Positions 10,191-17,381 of a stretch of DNA of 17,381 nt are shown in pieces. The DNA comes from Isohypsibius dastychi (taxonomy: Eukaryota; Tardigrada; Eutardigrada; Parachela; Isohypsibiidae). Where the stretch lies: assembly GCA_034696485.1 (NCBI GenBank), contig JAQIWT010000598.1, positions 1 through 17,381 on the forward strand, written 5' to 3'. Each line of letters begins with the position of its first letter. Position 1 is the first letter of the stretch. The position numbers were made by a program, and so were the translations under genes. The notes under the pieces are model-generated. The model was not told where the DNA came from. It worked only from the letters and a program-made list of their open reading frames with translations, and searched no databases.

Positions 10191-11413
10191 CCTTGAAAGT
10201 GATCGCGAAATAATGATTTCCGACTTTTACAATGCCTCCTAACCTGAGTGCAGCAACAAACAAAAACGAAGCTCGAACTTGAAATTAAATTAATAATTAT
10301 CACGAGTGCGAAGTTCTCTTGGAAGGAGGGGGCGTCAACATGGAAATTTAGGGGGTACCGTGGTACGGTGTGGTGTGGTAGCCTGGTAGACTGTTTGATT
10401 ATTCCGCTTCCGCTTTTTCAAGCGGGCAAGGAAGGCGCTTCGCTCGCAAATGCTTGATACTTTTCGAAACTGTTGAATCAAAATCTATTTTGAACAGAAA
10501 ATGTCGCGGACAAATGGTCGACAGATTCTCAATCTGGTTTAGCACTGCTTCTCAATCTCAACTGCTCATCTGGGAATTGGGATGATATGTGAGGAACTTC
10601 TGTGATTGGATATCCATGCGCTGTTGTTCACGTTTCTGGATTTCTGGAACCAACTAAAACCCGTTATTTGGAGAACAGTTGCTGTTGGACGTACCAGGTA
10701 GTGATTTATATAGATCTATGAACCCTGGAAGAATTCGGAAGAATTTGGTTGATTGATTAGGAATATATTCTTTGTGTGCGGTCAATAATCGTACTATATT
10801 TGGTTTCATCTAGAATTGCTTATCGCCAAATTTCTTTGTTTTGGATTTTCGTTTTAAAATTTGTTGTATGATCAGTTCGAGTATTCATTTTCGTTGAATA
10901 GTTTTGTGATTATTATACCAGTTATTTTATTCGTCAGTATTTATAGCACAGCATGTTTGACGTTTGCATAGGGCATTCTGTTTCCTCCAGAACAGTTCCT
11001 TTGCAACAAACAAGTTGCTGCAGTTTTCTACGGTCATTTGGTTTTGAAAATATCCAGTTGGTCTGTTGCTTTGTAAGAGTAACGTTAGTCTTCCACATTT
11101 TGTTTCAAATTTTGAACAAGATTAATCTGGAAACATTTCGTAAGGCTGTTCGATCACAGGAAGACTGGCAAACCTTCTCTGTCGAACTCTTCGTCGCGGG
11201 AGGCGATTTCATTCCAACCCCCCTGTGAGTCGCCCATGATAACCCCCATGGCCCCCATTGTATGGTCGAGGAATCTCATTGTCCTGTAAAGAAGAAGTGC
11301 ACACTGCACATGCTTGTGTCCTGATTTCCTTAACATCGGCAACGACAACTAACATATTTTCTTTCAGATTTTGAACTGGAGGTTCCTGGGATATTTCTAG
11401 TTCGTGGAAAATA
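10191..11413. promoter_or_regulatory. Divergent promoter region and 5' noncoding sequence
   Basis: The FKBP8 start codon (10190, minus) and the BAZ-like start codon (11414, plus) point away from each other across about 1.2 kb. A strong 3' splice site (TTTTCTTTCAG ending at 11367) precedes the BAZ-like ATG and an in-frame TGA lies between them. Together with a good donor (GTGAGT at 11225) this suggests a 5'UTR intron of about 143 nt. A GGT/GTG-rich patch lies at about 10350-10390. I cannot place the transcription start sites. Confidence 0.45.
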
Positions 11414-14400
11414 ATGAGCAATCCCTCTCCGAAATCACCGCCCAAAATCTTTCACCTTATCAAAACTGCCTCTTCGCCGTCTACTTCCTCTTCTGTTTCT
11501 TACTCCAATATCCTTCCTGCATCACGTCCTTCCGGTTCTTCACAATTTCAACACATCTCAGGTACTTCCGCCAGTCCGACTTATTTTCTTGTTCCGGCGG
11601 GACCTTCAGCGTCGAACGGTGCCTCACCGTTCTTCCTTCGTCTCAACCAGCCTCTCCAAGGCGGTTCCGGAACACAGTTTTCGCTCAAGCGAATCGAACC
11701 AGCTCCCCAGAAGAACAACTCCGAAGCCATCTGCATTCCCTCCGCCAAAACCGTAAGTCTGCATTTCCGGCGCATGCGTTAAACTTGAATATTTTTCTTC
11801 TTTTCAGACATCATCTGGTTCATCAAAAACTTCTGTGGTTAAACTTTCGACTTCGCCCAGGAAGCCAGCGCCTGTTAACGGAACTTCGGGGAATACCGTT
11901 GAGAATTCAGTCAGCGGCTTGAAGGTATTTTTATTGAAATTCATTAATCGGTTTCTCATTAGTCTGATCAACTAACTCGAGTAATTTTAATTCTTATTCC
12001 GTTCTCATTGAATGAAATTTAAAGGTGAAATCCAAGCCATCCGCATCGCAGGCTCTTCCGAATATCAAAACCGTCCCGAATCTCATCACTCCAAAAGCAG
12101 CGCCAGTTATTCAAGCTCAATTGCCAGTTGTTCGTGCGTCTTCCCCGGCGCCAAGCTCTCCTGTGGAAGTTACGCCAATATTGTCTCTGTATGAAATTTG
12201 CGTTTTAATTGCAAGACCTTATCAATATCAGAATTAATTCCAGTCTTCCGCCGGACACCCCTTGGGTTGACTTGCTCAAAGCGTACGAAGGATCAAATTT
12301 TATTGCTCGTTGCTCACTCGAATCGGAACGAAATATCGTTCGAAAACTACTGGAAATGAAGGGTGTAAGTAGTTGGTTAACGGTGTGTTCACGATTAGGA
12401 TTCTGTCGTTTTGCCAGGTTTATGATGACCAACAAGTCGTATGGAAGAAACTGCCAGCGCCGAAATCGTTGTCTATTCCCGGAGTTCTATGCTCAAAAAT
12501 TGGAGATTTACTCAGCTTGGGGAGATTTATTGATATTTTGCAACATGCACATCGGTTAACGCGGAATAAAAAGCGTTGCTACGATCTCGGTACTCCCATA
12601 TCAAATGAGGTGTAATCTAGCTCTCATTTTTGGATTTTTTTGTGTCCAGATTTTATCCTGAAAGCAGTTCAGATTCCGGATGGAAAAACCGGAGCTTTTC
12701 GATGTTTGATGAATTGGCTTGTCTGGGCTTTCGACGAAAGGAAATCTTTCGAGACTAAATTAAACGTAAGTTGTTTTGGATATTGTTTCTGGGTTTTTCG
12801 AGACAAGTCTTTTGCAGATTCCGGTTGAATTCGACGTAAGCATTCAGGAATTCGAAGGAGACCACATTCTCGCCTGTGAGACGCTCCGCCAGTATTTGTT
12901 GACCTTGGCCAATCACAAACGAGATAACTTTACCGATGAAGTAATACGGCAGTTAGTGCACTATAGGAGAAGTTGTTACACCGGGTTTTTGTTTCAGTTC
13001 ATTGCGCTGTTGCACAAACTGAAAATAGTTGATGTCGCAAATATCAGCGTCGCGGAAAGGATTGATTTACTGGCATTTGGTCAGAATATTCTCATTCAGG
13101 ACACTGGATTCTTGACATTCCTGCAGAGCAGGCTCGACGGTGATTTCGTCCAGTTGAAGTACGTATGTTTGTTCAGTTAAATGACGATTTGTGATTCAGG
13201 GAGCGAAAAGATTGTATAAATTTAGTTTCTGAACAACTAAATAAACCCAGACCGGAATCATGTTAAATCCACAATCAAGAAGACTTCAAGCAGCCCATAC
13301 TTTCTGTCGAACAAATCCCTATCGGATTTGCCGTTTTGAAAAGTGTCTGATATCATTCTCGAATTTTGTTTCGGCAGTTTTTCGATTCAACGTTGTTTTT
13401 TTTCGCACGGAAATCAGACGGAAAATATTTCTGAATTTGCCGCTAACTCCAATTTATCTGTTTTTTGAATTATGGTGAACCGGTTTTCATTTGCTGAGTA
13501 GAAGTTCTTGGCGCAGAAATTGGTTTGTTCGGTACTGAAATTCGAGCTTTTGGGTCGGAAACAAAAGATTGCGTTTTCGAAATAGCTTGCATGCTTCCCG
13601 ACACATGTGTTTTTATCTGTTATCTTTAAATGTTTCTTTGCAGTTCGGATCGGGATCGTGTCTTATCCAAACTGGCAGCCAAATGCAACCAAAAATTTGG
13701 TACGTGAATTATTTGTATAACTATTATGTCGTCGACTTCCTTTTCGATGGTCTGAAATTCTTGAATTGTATTTTTGAAATTTATTTGCAGCTTCTGAAAC
13801 GAAGCTGAGAGAATTCGATGAAAAAGGATCATTTGTCACGCGGCTAGAAGAAAGGGAGCGATCACGTTTAGTCGGTAAATTGAACGAAGTTTCCATCTTC
13901 GGGTCGATAATAATTCGTATTTTGATATGCAGAAGAAGTCAAAAACTTTGCCAAAGAAATTGCGACTTTGACCGAATCTTCGGAGGTTCTCAAATGTGAA
14001 ATTAAGGTGATTCATCATATGTTTTCTAGACGACGAAAATCCGGGGTTTAAGGTGTGTTTCTATTTCAGCTAATCCAAAAATATATAGCGTTATCGTCTC
14101 ATACAGATTGCCTGGGTTTCGACCGGAATTTTAAACGTTATTGGTGTTTTCCCGAACTGAGTCCTGATTTATTTGTCGAATCCGGATGGTTTCGCAAAGA
14201 AACCACCACCGGAAACGCATTCCCAGATTTCAAAATCGCCGGTAATTTTGTATATCCATCTCGACCATTGGATCTCTATCAACTCACTGCCAAAGGAGAA
14301 CACAGACGCTGCACTGATCAGGCATCCGGTCCGCCACCAGCTTCCGCCAACGAATGGTTCAAATACTCTTTCTCTGAAATACCAGATCTCATCGATTCTC

Positions 14401-15149
14401 TCAATACGCTTGGCGTTCGGGAAAATAATTTGAAAACCAAGTTGGAATTACAGTTTGAGGATGATGCGTATGAGACCAGACCGGCTCCTGTTTTAGCCGA
14501 TTCGTTGATCGATATTATCAAGGAATTATTCGGGAAGATCGTCGTGGACTTGATTGAGAATCAGTTTTTGATGGAGAATCCAAACAGTGACTGGAAAGCG
14601 AAATTATCTAACGGAAGTTTGGAGGAAATGAAGAATAACATCATTGTTGTACAACGGAATATCCTGAAACCGGTTATGAAAAGGGAAATTTCTTCGGAAG
14701 TATTCGAAGCTGCCATCAAGGAAACCTTGAGTTTTTCCCGTATTTATTATCTTTGTAAAGTTTTGGATGGATCTGTGGCGTGGGAGAAGCAGCTTGGATC
14801 GGAGAATTGTCCGGTCTGCAATCGGAGTAACCATCGACAGAAATTACAAAGATGTATTGTTTGTGCCTTGGCTTTCCACAAAGAATCCTGCATGCCTTTT
14901 GAGGAGAAATTGTGTATGTTGTGCCGAAATCCGTCCGCTCAAATGCCTTCCAAGAATTCTTTGGATCGACGAAACTCGAATTCTTCGGTCGATTCTTCGG
15001 GTTCGCGGAAAGTGAAAAGAAAAGTGGAGAGTGACCAAATTAATGGGACTGGAAGGAGAGCTCGACGAAGTGATCTTCCGGGAATGTCCGCAAAGAATGA
15101 TTCTGTTACTCGGGGTGAGTCTTCAGCAATTCGTGGATTCGGTTTTTAA
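11414..15149 (+). CDS. BAZ/ACF1-like chromatin remodelling subunit (DDT, WHIM, PHD)
   Basis: Nuclear protein of the BAZ1/BAZ2 (ACF1, WSTF, Toutatis) type, the non-catalytic partner of ISWI ATPases. Exons supported by phase: 11414-11752, 11808-11924, 12025-12188, 12244-12364, 12418-12609, 12673-12765, 12818-12940, 12998-13158, 13200-about 13261, [gap], 13644-13699, 13791-13874, 13933-14006, 14070-15114 or to the stop at 15147-15149. The first three exons give a Ser/Pro-rich disordered N-terminus without WAC or MBD domain. DDT-like helices follow (KIGDLLSLGRFIDILQHAHR and onward), then WHIM1 (ISVAERIDLLAFGQNILI), a charged coiled region (LREFDEKG, TRLEERERSRL), WHIM2 (LGFDRNFKRYWCFPELSPDL then FVE; NEWFKYSFSEIPDLIDSLN then TLGVRE), SVAWEKQL and a short PHD finger. 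The tail is basic and Ser-rich. SVAWEK and RYWCFP lean to BAZ2, the overall size to BAZ1. ATG 11414 follows an in-frame stop. The exon(s) between 13262 and 13643 and the 3' end are unresolved. Confidence 0.8.
12418..13158 (+). other. DDT-like and WHIM1 regions of the BAZ-like gene
   Basis: Exons 12418-12609, 12673-12765 and 12818-12940 encode the helical DDT-like module, joined as LGTPISNE, IPDGKTGAFRCLMNWLVWAF and IPVEFDVSIQEFEGDHILAC. Exon 12998-13158 encodes WHIM1, with IALLHKL and ISVAERIDLLAF resembling the ACF1 segment 'LTPGEKMKILHAL'. In this family the DDT and WHIM modules contact the ISWI complex and linker DNA. The match is by pattern and order, not by high identity. Confidence 0.65.
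14070..14440 (+). other. WHIM2 region of the BAZ-like gene
   Basis: The start of the long exon reads CLGFDRNFKRYWCFPELSPD then LFVESGWF, and later NEWFKYSFSEIPDLIDSLN then TLGVRENNLK. These correspond to the 'GRDRxxRRYWxFPxxxGxFVE' and 'W.yyss.eeLdqLieaLn.rG.RE..L' blocks of ACF1/BAZ proteins, in the same order. These were the main clues to the family. Confidence 0.85.
14808..14924 (+). other. Compact PHD-type zinc finger of the BAZ-like gene
   Basis: Cys/His spacing is C-x2-C-x11-C-x2-C-x4-H-x3-C-x7-C-x2-C, from CPVC to CMLC. Its position right after SVAWEK is where BAZ1 and BAZ2 have their PHD finger. Two spacings are unusual: H-x3-C instead of H-x2-C, and only 7 residues before the last CxxC, where 12 or more are usual. 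No aromatic cage Trp is seen before the last pair (family: GDWFCP), so methyl-lysine binding of the usual kind is doubtful. Confidence 0.75.
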
Positions 15150-16133
15150 TTTATTAATGCTTTGCACCTCTTTGGTTTTTTGGGAATCTACCTCTTCGGT
15201 TGCGCGTTGCACGATTTCTTGTAATGAATGTTGATTCGTTTGTGTGGCGATCTTGTTGGTTGAACTTGTTTGAATGTTTTTTGCCTGAGAGATCAGATTG
15301 ATTTAATATTTGAAGTTCGATGATGGAAAAGCTACCTAGTAAGATTGGTGGAAACAAGGATTAAATTTTAACAGCTTGCTTTTTCCGGATAATTCATGCA
15401 TTCACGACTTTTCGGCTGTTTTTGGAGCCTGAAAATAGCGGAATACTTCCAGTTTCGAGATCGAAGTTGGATCCTGCACACAGATTCTATATGATTAACC
15501 CTTGATTTAAGACTTGTGTGTCCAAGAACCGTGGTATTTCCGGTTAGTGGTATTTTGGTGGCGCACTTGTTTTTGACGTGTTTCTTGTGGTGGCGTTGTT
15601 GCAGAGGTGTTAGGATAGCCGGTCGATTTTGCTCAGAGCTGATTCGAAAACTTACGAATTTAAATTTGGTTGCGTTTAGATGTTTCCAATTATCTTCGTA
15701 TCGTTTGTTAAGTGGCACACAGAATCTTTTACGAATAGAAGTTCTAGTTCGGGATCTGATTCTGATTCAAGTTGGTTCTCCTGCAAGCTCTTGAGGTCAC
15801 CTCGAGCTAAGCGGAACTGATATTATTTTCCAGTCCGCTTCACAGGCTTCGGATTCCAGAATGCGTGACAGTGGAGCGCAGGTACGTAATTCGTGTGAAA
15901 TTCCGAAAATATCGCGTTATTGATTGATGTGTTTCTGTTTTCCGGGAATCTGACAGTTGACGATTTCGTGGCAGCTTTTCTTGGAATATCCTTCAAGTTT
16001 TTGCGATTGCTTTGGTTTCTGGAATCGTTCATAGATGCAAAGCATCAGATCTTTTTCAGTTTCTCCATCTTTTAAAAGCCTGGTTAAATCGAATCAACAC
16101 ATTAAATGGAATAACTAACCGGGGGATGGGAAG
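15150..16133. other. 3' end region of the BAZ-like gene, unresolved
   Basis: If the donor GTGAGT at 15115 is used, further 3' exons should lie here. Two coding-looking patches are seen: about 15738-15795, which in one frame gives SSSSGSDSDSS, and 15834-15881, flanked by a good acceptor (TATTATTTTCCAG) and donor (GTACGT), giving SASQASDSRMRDSGAQ in one frame. Their phases do not connect directly to the phase 1 donor at 15115. If the donor is skipped, the protein stops at 15149. No bromodomain-like sequence was found in any frame. An ATTAAA hexamer at 15361-15366 is a possible polyadenylation signal for the short form. Confidence 0.4.
15834..15881 (+). CDS. Candidate 3' exon of the BAZ-like gene
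   Basis: A 48-nt segment lies between a polypyrimidine acceptor (CAG at 15831-15833) and a strong donor (GTACGT at 15882). In phase 0 it reads SASQASDSRMRDSGAQ, a Ser-rich stretch in keeping with the disordered tail. In the phase expected from the donor at 15115 it reaches a TGA, so at least one more exon, or another frame, would be needed. Splice strength is seen; coding status is inferred. Confidence 0.3.
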
Positions 16134-16149
16134 ATGTCTTCTGATGTAA
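16126..16149 (+). other. Overlapping upstream ORF of the small membrane protein gene
   Basis: An ATG lies 8 nt before the main start codon, in another frame, and runs 7 codons to TAA at 16147-16149, so it overlaps the start of the main frame. If the transcript begins upstream of 16126 it could lower translation from the main ATG at 16134. Confidence 0.5.
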
Positions 16150-16436
16150 TTGTGCGCTATGACAAGATCGAACTACGGGAGGAGGATCCGCGTTTAACTA
16201 ACAGCTGGGAGTTTCTCCCTCATCTCTGGCGAATGCAACGCAATGGATTGTTCAAACTCAAATCAAACCCGACCGGAACATCCGTTAAGTCATAGAATAT
16301 TTACCCAACGTGAAATTTGAAATTCATTCTCGTTTTCCAGGTCTTTGCTTTGGGTGCGTTGTTAGTCATAAGTTTCGCGGAAAAACTGTTTCCGGGACTT
16401 GGAATCCATTTGGCCGCTGTGGATTGGAACTGGTGA
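16134..16436 (+). CDS. Unrecognised 81-residue single-pass membrane protein (two exons)
   Basis: Exon 1 is 16134-16283 (50 codons) and exon 2 is 16341-16436 (31 codons plus TGA 16434-16436), joined in phase 0 across a 57-nt intron with donor GTTAAG and acceptor TTTTCCAG. An in-frame TAA at 16116-16118 supports this ATG, and AATAAA follows 20 nt after the stop. The N-terminal half is polar with aromatic patches (VRYDKIELREEDPRL, NSWEFLPHLWRMQRNGLFK). The C-terminal half is one hydrophobic helix (VFALGALLVISFAEKLF) and a short end GIHLAAVDWNW. Size and layout resemble small mitochondrial inner-membrane subunits such as the complex I B12 subunit or complex III subunit 9, but I cannot match it to any of them. 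Family and function are unknown. Confidence 0.65.
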
Positions 16437-16456
16437 CCTTTTGGACGCGGCGATGG

Positions 16457-16462
16457 AATAAA
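16457..16462 (+). promoter_or_regulatory. Candidate polyadenylation signal of the small membrane protein gene
   Basis: An AATAAA hexamer starts 20 nt after the TGA at 16434-16436. The close spacing fits a compact gene with a very short 3'UTR. Confidence 0.55.
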
Positions 16463-17370
16463 TCGTAATGGAATGATTTGGATTATATCGATGCATTTGT
16501 TGTGGAAGAATTCGGGACCAGCAGGATGTGGTGGATAATAAATATTCTGTCCGTCTTTCTAATTAACCATGCTGACATAGGAGGTGAGAGTATACGAAAA
16601 ATGCAGGAGCTCGTTTTTAATTTTTTATCAGTTTATTCAATGCGCACCTGTGTATCCAAACGAAGTAGCTGATCAAAAAGGCCTTTTCGATTTTCTTTGT
16701 TCGATTTTTAGTAGGGATGAATTATTAAAATGCAGCGATTATATTTTGTGATTGCTATTCGAAAATAGTTTTCTGAGAAAGCGGGAGATGGAATTTTAAT
16801 CACTCGAAAATTACTTAAAGTTTTTGTTGTCATTTTTTTATATTGTCTGGGAATCCAAATGAACCAGAGTTTGATCAAAGCGCGCTTCAGCTGGAACGAC
16901 AATCCAAGTATTCCCCTGAGTAGTAGTTCTTTTCTCATGCTAATTTGTCTACGGGTAAAAATATAACAGATAGTTAACAATCTCGTCCATTGCTTCCGCT
17001 CACTTTCTGGTCATGGCATCTCGAGTACCCTTATTGCCGAATTCCAATCTGCTTGGAGAAAAGAATTATTTTTTCTCAACAAGCTTAAATAAGCAAATAT
17101 CGAATTTCACCAATTTCACGATCGAACCAACGCATTTACAAGTTTGTTACATCGAGACACATCGATGATCGTTAATTTCACGCTGTTCACACGATTTCAA
17201 AATATTGTCGATTTTTTTCCCAAATTAATAAATATTGCAGCAGACAAATTTTGGAAAGTTAGAAATAAGCAACATTTAAATCAAAAATATTTGCCAGTTA
17301 CAAGGAAAACACGAAATCCCGGCAACCTCATTTCGCGGATATAATCCCGACGCACCCCTGGCCTCTCCCC
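16463..17370. other. Right-hand stretch without a recognised gene
   Basis: The open frames here are short (up to about 90 codons on the minus strand near 16708-16980) and match nothing I know. The sequence is AT-rich, and no splice-supported exon chain, RNA gene or repeat was found. Confidence 0.5.
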
Positions 17371-17381
17371 CCCCCCCCCCC
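17368..17381. repeat. Terminal poly-C run
   Basis: The window ends in an unbroken run of C after CTCT. A homopolymer at the very end of a sequence is typical of an assembly or read edge, but a real C tract cannot be excluded. Confidence 0.7.

Noticed and set aside
10953-11228. 91-codon open frame upstream of the BAZ-like gene, ending at a good donor site
   Set aside because: Joined to the acceptor at 11367 it meets a stop at once, and it does not resemble a WAC domain. It is better explained as 5'UTR or promoter sequence.
13260-13478. Open frame of 72 codons starting MLNPQSRR between two BAZ-like exons
   Set aside because: It is out of phase with both neighbouring exons and becomes T-rich and hydrophobic like intron sequence.
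15516-15794. 92-codon open frame in the 3' region of the BAZ-like gene
   Set aside because: The composition is T-rich and hydrophobic without domain similarity, and it overlaps the Ser/Asp-rich frame that looks more like coding sequence. It could only contribute as part of an unproven exon.
16708-16980. 90-codon minus-strand open frame
   Set aside because: Low-complexity hydrophobic and basic composition in AT-rich DNA, no homology recognised, no promoter or splice evidence.
1-17381. Bacterial operon, phage, CRISPR, transposon or toxin-antitoxin type systems
   Set aside because: The coding regions are interrupted by GT-AG introns with exact phase continuity and encode animal proteins. No direct repeats with spacers, transposase, integrase or terminal inverted repeats were seen.

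Overview
The window is nuclear DNA of an animal, most likely an invertebrate. The genes are split by GT-AG introns (many of 40-65 nt, a few of 0.5-1.1 kb), reading frames join exactly across the splice sites, and the proteins are metazoan: a peptide-hormone GPCR, a tail-anchored FKBP8-type immunophilin and a BAZ/ACF1-type chromatin remodelling subunit. A protostome, perhaps an ecdysozoan, fits the receptor type and the compact introns, but the species cannot be fixed from the sequence. Noncoding DNA is clearly more AT-rich than the exons. The right end is a run of C, probably a contig edge.

Layout from left to right. (1) 1837-4438, plus strand: the 3' three exons of a GnRH/AKH/corazonin-like receptor, covering the second extracellular loop, TM5-7 and a long C-terminal tail. 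TM1-4 are missing and must lie left of the window or in exons I could not see. (2) 4439-6970: 3'UTR and intergenic DNA with no convincing gene, followed by a weak candidate for a small secreted peptide gene at 7011-7250. (3) 7382-10190, minus strand: a complete seven-exon FKBP8 gene, 610 codons, with every junction in phase. (4) 10191-11413: the divergent promoter region between FKBP8 and the next gene, with a probable 5'UTR intron. (5) 11414 to at least 15114, plus strand: a gene of about 13 or more exons for a BAZ/ACF1-like protein with DDT, WHIM and a compressed PHD finger. One internal junction (13262-13643) and the 3' end (after 15114) are not resolved. (6) 16134-16436, plus strand: a compact two-exon gene for an 81-residue protein with one membrane helix that I do not recognise, followed within about 20 nt by AATAAA. 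(7) 16463-17381: no gene seen.

The genes do not form a pathway. They look like ordinary neighbours in a fairly gene-dense genome. I found no mobile element, CRISPR array, tRNA or rRNA, and no evidence of a new multi-gene system. The points most worth a second look are the small membrane protein and its overlapping upstream ORF, the unusually short PHD finger, two splicing oddities in the BAZ-like gene (a 57-nt stop-free in-frame intron and competing tandem acceptors), and a perfect 24-bp palindrome in a receptor intron.
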